Below, one piece after another: positions 18,107 through 27,752 of a DNA stretch of 64,000 bases. Under the pieces are notes generated by a model. That model saw nothing but the letters and a program-made list of their open reading frames with translations, ran no database searches and was not told the origin of the DNA. Source of the stretch: DASYXT01 sp035934555 (GTDB lineage: Bacteria; Verrucomicrobiota; Verrucomicrobiia; Limisphaerales; UBA8199); NCBI GenBank assembly GCA_035934555.1, contig DASYXT010000046.1:79974-143973 (forward strand). The letters run 5' to 3'. The translations under genes and the position numbers were made by a program. The first letter of the stretch is position 1. Every line of letters starts with the position of its first letter.

Positions 18107-19020
18107 CTAAATACCCCGCACTGGGGCCTTCGGCAATGGCTCCGTAGCAGCCAACTGTTTGAGCAGGTCATTGCCGCCGGGGACGAGCACAATATCGGCC
18201 TGGCCCTGGACGATGCTTTGCGCTTCGAGGATATCAAACATAGCGCTGGAGATCTCAGGATCACGCGCAATTTGCTGCAGCCCCGCGCCGACAATCCGCG
18301 GGCGCATGGCGGCGGCTTTGGCGAACTCGATTGCCGCCTGCCGTTCGGCGGTGCTGGTGATGATGCTGACCTGGTTGGCCCCGTCCTGCTTGATGGCCGA
18401 GGTCACCTGGCGCAACCGGTTAACCACCTTTTCCTCAATCTGCTTGATCATATTCGCATCCCGAAAATGGACCTTGCGGATATAGACCGAGCCGAGGCGG
18501 TATCCCCATTCATGTGACATGGGCGACACCTCGGCACGACCGTCAGGCTCATCGTGTGCCGGTCTTCCAGCATGTTGGCCAGCTTCAGGTTGCTCAGGCA
18601 GCGCACGGTGGAGTTGCTGACGTTTGCCCCCAGCGACCCGCGTGGGTCGGCGTTCTTGAACAAATACGAGACCGGGTCGCTGATAAACATCTCATACCAG
18701 ATGCCAATGCCCATAGGAGCGCCTTCCTCGGAATTGACGGGCTGACTGCGGAGGTACTCCTGGTCGAGCCGCATGTCCAGCACATGGCACCGGCCCAGCC
18801 ACGTCACCAGCGGCGCCTTCAACCCGAGCTTCAACCAAAGCAAATGCAGCCCCGGCTCGTCCAGCACCAGCGCCACCTTGCCGAACAGCATGTACACCCG
18901 GCATTGGCGTTCCTGCACAACTGTGTACAGGCCGAACAGACGACAAAGGCCTGAGATCACGGGGCCGAGAATGAACAGTCCGACGAAAGTCGCGCCTGCG
19001 GCGATCAGGAAGTTAAGCAT
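18107..19020 (-). pseudogene. SPFH/Band 7 protein, frameshifted
   Basis: The frame starting at 19020 encodes a membrane helix (about 1-25) and the first half of a Band 7 domain up to LEDRHTMSLTV. It then runs into unrelated sequence and stops at 18448. The rest of the domain (RAEVSPMSHEWGYRLGSVYI, then a coiled-coil helix and a C-terminus) continues in another frame from about 18538 to 18107. One missing base at 18538-18541 joins them into a product of about 304 residues. This is either a sequencing or assembly error or a real loss. The start overlaps the preceding SPFH gene by 8 nt. Confidence 0.8.
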
Positions 19021-20020
19021 TGGGCACCTCCAGGACGGCGCGTCGCGCCTCGCTAAACAATTTCAACCGCACGTTGCGCACATAAGCGGGCAGCGCATCC
19101 GGACCGCTCTTCTTCAACTCGCGCAACTGGTCGGCCAGTGCATTCAGCGGTTCGACTTCGGCCTGCGCTTTCAACGTTTCGATTTCCACTGCGGTTTTGG
19201 ATTGGACGAGTTTCTGGTCAGCACCGGCCTGAGCCAGGCTGATGTCTGAGGAAACCTGGTTGTAGGCAGTATTGATCGCGGCCAGCGCCGACTCGACCTC
19301 GGCGGGTGGATCGATGCCGGTGATCAGGGAAGCATCCAGGGCAATACCATAACGCGCCTCGGATGATTTGCACTCGCGGTCCATGTGTTCGTTGATATCG
19401 CGCAGGTTTTTCCGGAGGTCGTTGATGGAAACGCCAATGGCAGCGGTGGCCAGTTCGGGCGTTGGAATGCCGCCCGCAGTGGCCGGGACCTCCGCCGGTG
19501 CGGGAGCTTCAAAATTCGCAATCCGCTCCCGCAGCACTGACGTGAAATAGCCCATGACGTGCGCGATTGGGTGCTTAACCCCGAACAGGTACGCGTAGAG
19601 ATTTTTCTCCGAAACGCTGTACCGGATTTGGCCGGTCAGGCCGGTGTTGAGCTGGTCTTTGGTGACCGCTTCCAGCACTGTGCCGCCCTGGTTGGCGGTC
19701 GGGCTCTGAGGATCGTACGCCATGTTCATCGTCTGCGTGGCGACCGATACTTTATACACCCTCTCCCACGGCCACTTGAAGTAAGGGCCGCCCGGCGGAA
19801 TGACGCGAACCTCGGGATAGTTGTAGCGTTCTTTTTCCTCCGGCGCCAAGGCCTCGCTAATGGGATCCTGCAACGTGGTGGCGGTGCCCACTCGTTCGGC
19901 CCGGCCAAAACTCGTCTTCACCGCCCGCTCGTTTTGGTTCACGGTGTATATCCCTGCGACCAGATAGCGCACCAGGAACCACGCGACGAACCCAACCGCT
20001 GCACCGACTAACATGCTCAT
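19013..20020 (-). CDS. SPFH/Band 7 membrane protein (HflK/stomatin-like)
   Basis: The product has 335 residues: an N-terminal membrane anchor (about 3-24), a SPFH domain starting at VNQNERAVKTSFGRAE, the conserved PGGPYFKWPWERVYKV, and a long C-terminal helix rich in Ala, Glu and Gln (about 230-300). SPFH proteins form large membrane rings. HflK/HflC rings surround FtsH, whose gene is in this window at 44.9-47.0 kb. It is the first gene of a pair of SPFH proteins, with an 8-nt overlap into the second. The physical link to FtsH is inference. Confidence 0.88.
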   Translation of the reverse strand: MSMLVGAAVGFVAWFLVRYLVAGIYTVNQNERAVKTSFGRAERVGTATTLQDPISEALAPEEKERYNYPEVRVIPPGGPYFKWPWERVYKVSVATQTMNMAYDPQSPTANQGGTVLEAVTKDQLNTGLTGQIRYSVSEKNLYAYLFGVKHPIAHVMGYFTSVLRERIANFEAPAPAEVPATAGGIPTPELATAAIGVSINDLRKNLRDINEHMDRECKSSEARYGIALDASLITGIDPPAEVESALAAINTAYNQVSSDISLAQAGADQKLVQSKTAVEIETLKAQAEVEPLNALADQLRELKKSGPDALPAYVRNVRLKLFSEARRAVLEVPNA

Positions 20021-20157
20021 AAAAGTTGCTTTCTGAACACGACACTACTCGAGCGTTTTTCTGAAAACAAGGTCGCGGGCGCTACAATGGGCGGCGCGGT
20101 TTGTAAGGCTGCGCGCGAGACCAATTCTCTGCGGCGTTGCTCTGCTCGCAGAAATGC

Positions 20158-23100
20158 TTAGGTATTTTCGAGGGTTCGATTTGTGAACCTTCCGTATCTG
20201 AGCGCCAAGGTGGGGAGCACGAGAAGATTCAACAGAGTTGAGGTCAACAACCCGCCAAGAATGACAATGGCCATGGGTCCCTCGATTTCGCGGCCGGCTT
20301 CGCCCGAACCCACCGCCAGCGGCAGCAGGCCCAGGGCAGTCACCAGGGCGGTCATCAAGATGGGCAGGAGTCGTTCTGAGGCTCCGCGAATGGCCGCATC
20401 CAGCCCCCAAACCATTCCCTCTGTTTGCACCAGGTGCTCGAAATGCGAGATCATCATGATCGAGTTCCTCATGGTGATCCCGAACAGGGTAACAAAGCCA
20501 ACCAGTGAACCTACCGACAACAGCCCCCCAGTGGCAAAGACGGCCAGCACGCCACCAACCAGTGCGAAGGGGAGATTAGCCAGGATGAGCAGGAGATTGC
20601 GGCCAGAGCCGAACAGTAAAGCCAGCAGAAGCACGATGCCGGCGGCGGCCAGCAGTGAATGCACCAGCAACTGGCGTTTGCCCCGGGACTCCGCTTGGGC
20701 CGAACCGGTATAAACCACAAATACGCCGGAGGGGAAGGAGACCTGCCGGGTGATTCTCCGTTTGACCTCCTGGGAAAAGGACGCGACATCGCGGCCGGCC
20801 ACGTTACAGGTGACCTGTTGCAAACGTTGTGCGCTCTCATGAATGACACTGTAACGGCCGCTGCTGGCTGCAACGTCGGCCAGTTCACGCAGGGGAATGG
20901 CCGTTCCGCTGGCGTTACGTATTTGCAGCGAGCCAATGGTTTCAGGTTTCTGCCGGCTGGCCGGGTCGAGGATAACCGTGACATCGAATACCCGGTTGCG
21001 GTCGTAGATTTGGGATACCGTTGTGCCCTGGAAGGCAGTTTGAATCGCGTCCAGAACTTCCACTGGTTGGAAGCCGTATTGCAAGAGACGCTGGTGCCGC
21101 AGGCTGACGGTCATCTCGGGTAGGCCGGGCTGTGCTTCGATGTTTACGTCCACAGCACCGGGCACACGCGCCAGGACTTGTCGCACCTGTTCTGCCTTTT
21201 GATCAAGCAGGTCGAGGTTGTTGCCGAAAATATCAACGACGAACTGGGCGGTGGTCCCCGATATCGTTTCCTCCATGCGTTCGGCCAGGAACGACATGAC
21301 CTTGAAGGACGCACCTGGGAATTTTGCGAGAATGGCGCGAATTTCGGCCTCGGCAGTTTCCGCTTCTTCCCCCTGGAGCGGTTCCAAGTCCACATGCAAC
21401 TCGCTGTAGTGCGGACCAAAGGGGTCTTCGCCGTTCTCCGCCCGGCCGGCTTCTTGCGATACCGAGCGAATGTGAGGGTTTTTCAACAGTTGCGCCGCAA
21501 CGATTTTGCCCAGACGGATGGATTCCTGCAAAGACGTCCCAGGCACAGTGACCATGTGGAGGACGTAATGGCCTTCACGGAACTCGGGTAGAAACTCGCC
21601 GCCAAAGAAAGGAAGCGTCGCCACCGCGCCGAGGCAGACGATGAGAACCAACGCGATGACAGTGCGGGGTCGTCGGCTGACCGCTTGGAGCCAGCGCCGG
21701 TGTTGGTCCTTGAGCCCGCGCACGTATTTGGGTTCTCCGTGAGGCGAACCCTTCGCCAAAAGGAGGAAGCACAGGGCCGGGGTGACGGTGAGGGCCACTC
21801 CCAGCGAGGCCAGCGTGGCCAGAAGGAACGAGACACCCAGCGGCGCAAACAACCGGCCCTGAACCCCGCTCATGGTCAGAATCGGCACAAACACCATCGC
21901 CACGATGAAGGTCGCATACACAACGGCGCTGCGAACTTCGAGCGACGCAGCTAATACCACCTGGATTATCGGCCTGGGTTGAGGGGAGAAAGAGTTTTCG
22001 CGCAACCGCCTAAGGATATTCTCCACGTCGATGATGGCGTCATCCACCACGACGCCGATGGCAATGGCGAAGCCACCCAGCGTAATTGTATTAATGGATA
22101 CTCCCGCCCAATTCAGCACGATCACCGCCGCCAGCAACGAGAGCGGAATGGAAACAAACGAAATAAACGCGGTGCGCAGATCAAGTAACAGCAGGAAGAG
22201 CACTACGGCCACCAGCGCGCCGCCAATCAGCAGCGAATGATCCACATTTTGCAGCGAGCTTTCGATGAAGTTGGCCGGACGGAACAGGTTTGCATTCAGT
22301 TCAATGTGTTCTGCGGCCAAGGCCGGTTTCATCTGCTGCAGCGCCGCTTCCAGCGCGCGAGTGACAATCATCGTGTTGGCCTGGTATTGGGCGTAGGCGA
22401 GCAGAACGACCCCCGAGCGGCCGTTCACCGCCGCGTCACCGAACTTTGGGGCAGGCGCTTCGCGCACATCGGCGACATCTTTAAGCCGCACGCCCAGGCC
22501 CTCGTGGGGGGCCAGCACGGCTTCCGCCAGCAATTGCGCCGTCAAAGCCTGCCCCACGGTTCGGAGCACAATCCGCTGATTGGCGGTGTCCACATAGCCG
22601 GCGCCACGCACACCCGTGGCCTGTCGGGCAGCGGCCAGCACTTGCTCCAACGACAGCCCGTAAGCCTGCAGGCGATCGGGTTTCACCTGCACCTGGAGTT
22701 GGCGGATATCGCCCCCGAAAATGTCCACCTTGGCCACGCCGGGAACGCTGAGCAAGTAAGGACGGAAGGTCCAGTCAGCGAAGGTGCGCAACTCCATCGG
22801 TGTGCGATTGGTCGAGATGAGCCCCATGACCAACGTCAGGCTGGTGGAGGAGGTGAGCGCGCCCATGCGTGGCGGACCGACATTTTGTGGCAGACGGCTG
22901 ACTACTTCTCCGAGCCGCTCAGTAATGGTTTGCCGCGCCCGATAAATATCGGTGCCATCGCGGAACACCAGCGTGACGACCGACAGACCTTGAATGGATT
23001 GGGAACGAATGACGTTCAGGCTGGGGGTGCCGTTGAGGCCGGTTTCGATGGGAAGTGTGACCAGTTGCTCCACCTCCTCGGAGGACAAGCCTGGCGCTTC

Positions 23101-23253
23101 GGTCTGAATCACTACTTGCGGCGGTGCAAATTCAGGAAATACGTCCAGGCGCATCGTGGAGGCGATGTAAAGCCCATAACCGACAATCAGCAACCCGAGT
23201 GCAATGACCACCGCGCGGTGGCGAAGGGAGAAATGGACGATGCTGTTTAGCAT
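20158..23253 (-). CDS. Heavy-metal efflux RND transporter, CusA/CzcA family
   Basis: Inner-membrane proton-driven pump of 1031 residues with the full RND layout: TM1 (about 13-31), a large periplasmic loop, TM2-6, a second periplasmic loop and TM8-12. TM4 carries VVVDDAIIDVENI, the Asp/Glu proton-relay motif of HME-type pumps. The second loop has GRAENGEDPFGPHYSELHVDL-type sequence as in CzcA/CusA relatives. The metal cannot be read from the sequence alone. It is the last gene after the regulator, kinase and adaptor, all on the minus strand. No outer-membrane channel gene is in the window. Confidence 0.93.
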   Translation of the reverse strand: MLNSIVHFSLRHRAVVIALGLLIVGYGLYIASTMRLDVFPEFAPPQVVIQTEAPGLSSEEVEQLVTLPIETGLNGTPSLNVIRSQSIQGLSVVTLVFRDGTDIYRARQTITERLGEVVSRLPQNVGPPRMGALTSSTSLTLVMGLISTNRTPMELRTFADWTFRPYLLSVPGVAKVDIFGGDIRQLQVQVKPDRLQAYGLSLEQVLAAARQATGVRGAGYVDTANQRIVLRTVGQALTAQLLAEAVLAPHEGLGVRLKDVADVREAPAPKFGDAAVNGRSGVVLLAYAQYQANTMIVTRALEAALQQMKPALAAEHIELNANLFRPANFIESSLQNVDHSLLIGGALVAVVLFLLLLDLRTAFISFVSIPLSLLAAVIVLNWAGVSINTITLGGFAIAIGVVVDDAIIDVENILRRLRENSFSPQPRPIIQVVLAASLEVRSAVVYATFIVAMVFVPILTMSGVQGRLFAPLGVSFLLATLASLGVALTVTPALCFLLLAKGSPHGEPKYVRGLKDQHRRWLQAVSRRPRTVIALVLIVCLGAVATLPFFGGEFLPEFREGHYVLHMVTVPGTSLQESIRLGKIVAAQLLKNPHIRSVSQEAGRAENGEDPFGPHYSELHVDLEPLQGEEAETAEAEIRAILAKFPGASFKVMSFLAERMEETISGTTAQFVVDIFGNNLDLLDQKAEQVRQVLARVPGAVDVNIEAQPGLPEMTVSLRHQRLLQYGFQPVEVLDAIQTAFQGTTVSQIYDRNRVFDVTVILDPASRQKPETIGSLQIRNASGTAIPLRELADVAASSGRYSVIHESAQRLQQVTCNVAGRDVASFSQEVKRRITRQVSFPSGVFVVYTGSAQAESRGKRQLLVHSLLAAAGIVLLLALLFGSGRNLLLILANLPFALVGGVLAVFATGGLLSVGSLVGFVTLFGITMRNSIMMISHFEHLVQTEGMVWGLDAAIRGASERLLPILMTALVTALGLLPLAVGSGEAGREIEGPMAIVILGGLLTSTLLNLLVLPTLALRYGRFTNRTLENT

Positions 23254-23280
23254 GAATTCTCTGCGCTCTGCTCCTCAGCC

Positions 23281-24285
23281 TCAATCGCCAACGTTGATTT
23301 CGGCCTTGCGCTCCTCCGAAAGCAGAGTTTGGGCTCCCATCGTTACTACTCGGTCATTAGGCACAACGCCGGCGGTGACAAACCAACCATCGCGAATCGG
23401 ATGTTCCTGGCTTACATCCCGGCGCGTGAAATTGGTTGGGCTGGTCTGCAAATAGACCCAGGTTCGCTCTGCGGTGCGCACGACGGCAGCCTCTGGCACG
23501 ATCACCCCTCGCAGCGGCTCGTCCGGCAACTGCAGAAACCCGGCCAGCGCGAGGCCGGGTGAAAACCAGGTTGGGTTGTTGGTCACGACCAAAAGGAAAC
23601 CTTGTCCCTGGACTTGGGGCTCGGTCGTCGCTGCCGGGCCGAGGAAACGCGCGCTAATGGGCTGGCCCGTTCCTGGCAAGAGCAACCGCCCTCCTACCGG
23701 CAGTGCGCTCGTCAGCTCACCAGCCGGTAAATCAAGGCGCACGAGCGCGGCTTGCAGAGTTGACAAAGACTGAACAAAGGCAGGCAGGTCCGGCTGGTCA
23801 GCGACCGATTTTCCCCACGCTGCCACTAATTGCGCTTCAGAAGTCTGCAGGGCGATCTGATCGTGTTTCATCGCCGCTTCGCTTGCTTGTAGCGCCCGCG
23901 TAGAAGCGTTCTCGCCCTGGTCAAACAGGGCTTTGACGCGTTGATATTCCTTCCTGGAAGCATCCAGGGAAGCGCTCGCTGAGGCAACGCCGCTTACGAG
24001 CGCAACGAGTGGCGCTGGCTCGAGCACACGGCCGTAACCCTTGATTTCGGGGGGCAATGATGTCGCCGTCAGCAACGTCGTTTCCAGACCGATCAGCTTC
24101 TGGGTCTTCTCGTCCAGGCTCACCACCACATTGCCATTGGTTGCGCCCTCCACCTTGGACTCGGCGGTTACCGGCTTATCGGCCTGGGCCTCGTTTGCGC
24201 GTTCCTTTCTCATCTGCACGTAACCGTAGATGAGCGCCGCCACAACCAGGACCGCAACGATGGAAACACCTATTCTGAGCTTCAT
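23281..24285 (-). CDS. RND periplasmic adaptor (membrane fusion protein)
   Basis: Links the RND pump to an outer-membrane channel. The product has 334 residues with an N-terminal signal-anchor (about 5-23). The helical hairpin is short and contains SASASLDASRKEYQRVKALF and ALQASEAAMKHDQIALQTSE. The beta-barrel and membrane-proximal domains follow (LRGVIVPEAAVVRTAERTWV and GLVPNDRVV-like DRVVTMGAQTLLSEE). It ends 27 nt before the pump gene. There is no obvious Met-rich or His-rich N-terminal metal site, so metal specificity is open. Confidence 0.88.
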   Translation of the reverse strand: MKLRIGVSIVAVLVVAALIYGYVQMRKERANEAQADKPVTAESKVEGATNGNVVVSLDEKTQKLIGLETTLLTATSLPPEIKGYGRVLEPAPLVALVSGVASASASLDASRKEYQRVKALFDQGENASTRALQASEAAMKHDQIALQTSEAQLVAAWGKSVADQPDLPAFVQSLSTLQAALVRLDLPAGELTSALPVGGRLLLPGTGQPISARFLGPAATTEPQVQGQGFLLVVTNNPTWFSPGLALAGFLQLPDEPLRGVIVPEAAVVRTAERTWVYLQTSPTNFTRRDVSQEHPIRDGWFVTAGVVPNDRVVTMGAQTLLSEERKAEINVGD

Positions 24286-24375
24286 CGCTGGCTCAGATGG
24301 ATTTAGAATACACGTCTTGCATCAGCCTGAGCGTAGTCACCGGGACCTTACAGCAGGCTGACGCAGAGCTGACAT

Positions 24376-25854
24376 TTACGTCAGCTTCGGTTTCCGCTCG
24401 GCGGGGGCAACAGGAAAACTCAAGGTGATATTCGTGCCGTGACCAACGGTGCTTTGAGCTTCGACGGTGCCTTGATGCAGGGTCATGATCGACTTAACGA
24501 TGGCCAGGCCAAGGCCGGTGCCGTGGGGATGTTGCGAACGAGAGGAGTCCACTCGGTAGAGGCGGTCGAAAATATGAGGCAAATGCTCCGGTGAAATGCC
24601 GCAACCGGAGTCGCTGACACAAACCTCACAAGCGCGGTCGTCACGCGGGCGAACCTGGAAACGGACGAGACCCGCGCGTGAGGTGTAATTCAGCGCGTTG
24701 GACAACAAATTGCTCACCGCCTGGCGGAACAGCACCGGATCGGCGTTTACTAGACCCGCGCCTTCGCAGCGGACCTCCACCCCGCGATCTTCGGCCAAGG
24801 CCTCGTAAAACTCGCAAACTCCTTCAATCTCTTTGCGAGCATCAAAGGAGCAACGGGTAAGGTGATTGGTCGCTGCGCCCTCTGCTCGGGCCAGGAAAAG
24901 CATGTTATCGATCAGGCGTGTCAGGCGGGCATACTCTTCCAAGCTTGATTCCAGCGTGCGTCGGTACTCTTCGGTGGTCCGCCCCTTGGACAGCGCTACA
25001 CCGGCTTCGCCCCGAAGGTTGTTGATGGGGGTTCGTAGTTCGTGAGCCAAATCGGCAGAGAACTGCGAAAGCCGAGTGAACGAATCCTCAAGCCGCTCCA
25101 GCATCCGGTCGAAGCTCCTGGCCAAAGCGGCCAATTCGATGGGCCAGCCGTGGGCGACTATCCGATCGCGCAGATGGTTGGCACTGACGCGCTCTGTCGC
25201 TTGCGTGATGGCGTTCAGCGGCTCGAGACCTTTCCGGGTGAGCAGTGCGCCGGCGGCCCACGCAAAGCCGCAGCCGAGCACGATCACCACCAGTAACTTG
25301 CGCCGGTAGCCCGTGATGAGGGATTCCTCGGTGGAAACGTCCAGCGCGAGGTGAACCGTGCGCGGCTTTGCTCGCTCTGAGACTCCTTGAGCCATCGCAG
25401 ACATCAAAAGGAAGGCTTGCCCGCCATTGGATTTCCAAACAATTCCTCGGGAAGGGGTCTCAGTCGTGCCCACGGCGGCAGGAAACGAGGCGACAGACAG
25501 TATGTTCGACATGCCCGCAGTTTCCAGCAACATGTGCCCGTCTTCATCGACGATACTGACGTAATATTTGATCAGGCTTGCCGCCGCCTCCACTTGCACC
25601 TCGTTAATCAAGAGCGCCGGATCGTTTGGCCTCTCCTTTAGCACCCGACGGCAGTCCTCGATTTTGTTGACCAGGAAATCCGTGTCCTCGCGTTCGAGGT
25701 TGGCAACTTGCGTCCAATACAGGTAAGCGGCCGCCGTCATCAACACGACGGCGGTCGTCGCGACATAAAAGAGTGTGAGCCGCCGCGCGATGGACCATGG
25801 CCTGGCCGGACCACTTGCGGGAGGCGCCTCAGTCCGGACGTTCTTCCAGAACAT
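24376..25854 (-). CDS. Heavy-metal sensor histidine kinase (CusS type)
   Basis: The product has 492 residues: TM1 (about 28-48), a periplasmic sensor region of about 140 residues, TM2 (about 188-206), a HAMP domain, HisKA with phospho-acceptor in AHELRTPINNLRGEAG (the CusS/heavy-metal kinase form) and HATPase with NLLSNALNY (N box), DSGCGI (G1) and GTGLGLAIV (G2). It follows the response regulator with a 26-nt overlap. It should sense metal in the periplasm and drive transcription of its own operon and the pump. Confidence 0.93.
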   Translation of the reverse strand: MFWKNVRTEAPPASGPARPWSIARRLTLFYVATTAVVLMTAAAYLYWTQVANLEREDTDFLVNKIEDCRRVLKERPNDPALLINEVQVEAAASLIKYYVSIVDEDGHMLLETAGMSNILSVASFPAAVGTTETPSRGIVWKSNGGQAFLLMSAMAQGVSERAKPRTVHLALDVSTEESLITGYRRKLLVVIVLGCGFAWAAGALLTRKGLEPLNAITQATERVSANHLRDRIVAHGWPIELAALARSFDRMLERLEDSFTRLSQFSADLAHELRTPINNLRGEAGVALSKGRTTEEYRRTLESSLEEYARLTRLIDNMLFLARAEGAATNHLTRCSFDARKEIEGVCEFYEALAEDRGVEVRCEGAGLVNADPVLFRQAVSNLLSNALNYTSRAGLVRFQVRPRDDRACEVCVSDSGCGISPEHLPHIFDRLYRVDSSRSQHPHGTGLGLAIVKSIMTLHQGTVEAQSTVGHGTNITLSFPVAPAERKPKLT

Positions 25855-26506
25855 AACCTACTCCACGGATCGTATGAATCAGCTTCTTAGGGAAGGGATC
25901 ATCGACTTTTGAGCGCAAGCGGCGAATCGCGACTTCCAAGACATTGAAATCGCTGTCGAAATTCACATCCCAGACTTGCTCGGCGATGATGGTGCGCGAG
26001 AGAGCTTCGCCACGATGCCGCACCAGCAGTTCCAATAACGTGAATTCTTTGGGAGTCAGGTCCAAGCGCGTCCCGGCGCGGCTGGCTTTGCGCCGAGGCA
26101 TGTCGAGCTGCAAATCCGCCACCTGCAGGATTTCCGTTTGCCTGGTGGGCCCTCGGCGGAGAATCGTGCGCACTCGCGCCAGCAATTCCGCAAAATCGAA
26201 AGGCTTGACCAGGTAATCGTCAGCTCCCAGTTCCAAGCCTCGCACGCGGTCATCAACCTGGTCTCGGGCAGTCAGGAATAGAACCGGGGTTTGTTTGCCG
26301 GCTTGGCGTAGCGAGGTCAGGATCGACCAACCGTCACGTTTGGGCAGCATCACGTCGAGAATGATCAAATCGTTATCGAGCGTCAGCGCTTGATGCAAAC
26401 CGTCCTCCCCTTCAGTGCAGACCTGAACGACGAAGCCGTTCTCCGAAAGCCCCTGCCGGAGGTAAGCCGCGGTCTTCGATTCATCTTCGATTACCAACGC
26501 ACGCAT
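25829..26506 (-). CDS. OmpR/PhoB-type response regulator (CusR type)
   Basis: The product has 225 residues. The receiver domain has the acidic pair EDE near the start, phospho-accepting Asp in LIILDVMLPKRDGW, the switch Thr in FLTARD and Lys in LVKPFDF. The C-terminal winged helix is of OmpR type (LTPKEFTLLELLVRH, then VAIRRLRSKVDDPF and RGVGYVLEE). It is first in the regulator-kinase-adaptor-pump series and overlaps the kinase by 26 nt. Confidence 0.94.
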   Translation of the reverse strand: MRALVIEDESKTAAYLRQGLSENGFVVQVCTEGEDGLHQALTLDNDLIILDVMLPKRDGWSILTSLRQAGKQTPVLFLTARDQVDDRVRGLELGADDYLVKPFDFAELLARVRTILRRGPTRQTEILQVADLQLDMPRRKASRAGTRLDLTPKEFTLLELLVRHRGEALSRTIIAEQVWDVNFDSDFNVLEVAIRRLRSKVDDPFPKKLIHTIRGVGYVLEERPD

Positions 26507-26557
26507 TTCGTCTTCCGACTTTCGTTTTTCTGTTCAGTTTGAGGGTAACCCAAGGGC

Positions 26558-26809
26558 TCATCTGCTCAAACTCAAGTATTTGGAATAGTGCAGCGACGCG
26601 ATAAACCAGCAAATCATCGTCGCCGGAACAAATCCCCAAACCAGTTGTCCGCGTAAAGCGGGCTGCAGCGATTCACAAACCCCCGCGGCAATGGCAAGGA
26701 GTAACATGATTCCACCCACGATAGTGTTAATGATGAAGGACAATTTGTACCCTCTCGAATTTACGTTCGGTGACGTATTCATAACTTGTATGGCAGCGTC
26801 GGGGTTCAT
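26558..26809 (-). CDS. Small two-helix membrane protein
   Basis: The product has 83 residues if it starts at the ATG at 26809 (74 from the ATG at 26782). Two hydrophobic segments are separated by a short polar loop: LSFIINTIVGGIMLLLAIAA and WGFVPATMICWFIASL. A GGGGG run lies just before the first ATG. The longer open frame back to 27139 crosses the opposite gene and is rejected. I do not recognise the family. It is divergent from the PspA-type operon and lies just upstream of the metal regulator. Confidence 0.5.
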   Translation of the reverse strand: MNPDAAIQVMNTSPNVNSRGYKLSFIINTIVGGIMLLLAIAAGVCESLQPALRGQLVWGFVPATMICWFIASLHYSKYLSLSR

Positions 26810-26996
26810 CCCCCGGGTTTTGGGAATCTTGCCGCGTTGGAGTTTCGGAAGCGAGGCAGAAAGGCTCGGCATGGGCAAACGGGAAGCCTGGCACCAGCGA
26901 CCGACTCTGTGGAAACGGGCCGGGAATTTGTAATTGTTTTGCTTGCCAAAGGGGGGGAAATTAGCGTCAATGAAATTAGGCGTCGAAAAAAAACGC

Positions 26997-27743
26997 ATGA
27001 CGCAGAGCGGTGGCGTGGCAATGGCACGGGCGACATTGACTATGAACGCGATCAAAACTCTGGCGGTGGGATTGGGGTTGGCCGTTGGGTTGGCGGCAGG
27101 CGCGCGGGCCCAGGAGCAGGAAGGCGTCGCGCTGGCCATCGTTTATGATACCTCCGGCAGCATGGCCGAGCGCGTGCCCGACACGGGAGGGCAGTTGGCT
27201 CCAAAATATCAGATTGCGGACCGGGCCTTGATCGCGGTCGCCAGGCACCTGCAAACGTTCGCCACCAATAACACCACCGGCACGTCCCGTCCGATTCAAA
27301 CCGGCTTGTTTGTTTTCGAAGGACAAGGCGCGCGGGAAGTGGTTGAATTCGGCCCGTTCCAGGAGGAGCCGATAAAGCAGTGGGCGGCCCGCTTCTCCAG
27401 TCCCAAAGGCAATACGCCCCTGGGCAACGCGCTGAGGGTGGCCGGACGCCGAGTGCTAGCCTCGCCGCTGCCGCACAAGCATGTGCTGGTGCTCACTGAC
27501 GGAATCAACACGGCTGGCCCTTCTCCGGTGGCAGTCCTGCCGCAGCTCTTGCGCGAAGCGCGGCAGCAGCACACCAGTTTGTCGGTGCATTTCGTCGCCT
27601 TCGACGTCGATGCCCAGGTATTTCAGAGCGTGAAACGGCTGGGCGCGACTGTCGTCGCGGCGTCCAACGAGAATCAGCTCAACACGCAAATGCAGTTCAT
27701 TCTGGAACGAAAAATCCTCCTCGAAGAAGAGGAGAAAAAATAA
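26997..27743 (+). CDS. Exported von Willebrand factor A protein, first gene of the PspA-ABC-AAA cluster
   Basis: About 248 residues with a signal peptide (hydrophobic AIKTLAVGLGLAVGLAAGARA). The vWA domain has an intact metal-ion-dependent adhesion site: DTSGS (Asp near residue 51), a Thr in GNTPLGNAL and Asp in LTDGINT. It ends in an acidic/basic tail (LLEEEEKK). Start choice is uncertain: ATGs at 26970, 26997, 27021 and 27042 are in frame and none has a strong ribosome binding site. It ends 9 nt before the PspA-like gene. It is probably a periplasmic adaptor that binds a protein partner through Mg2+. Confidence 0.88.
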   Translation: MTQSGGVAMARATLTMNAIKTLAVGLGLAVGLAAGARAQEQEGVALAIVYDTSGSMAERVPDTGGQLAPKYQIADRALIAVARHLQTFATNNTTGTSRPIQTGLFVFEGQGAREVVEFGPFQEEPIKQWAARFSSPKGNTPLGNALRVAGRRVLASPLPHKHVLVLTDGINTAGPSPVAVLPQLLREARQQHTSLSVHFVAFDVDAQVFQSVKRLGATVVAASNENQLNTQMQFILERKILLEEEEKK

Positions 27744-27752
27744 AGGAACCCT

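Noticed and set aside
22237..23250. 337-codon plus-strand frame opposite the RND pump
   Set aside because: Antisense to a well-supported transporter gene; composition is Gly/His/Arg-rich without motifs.
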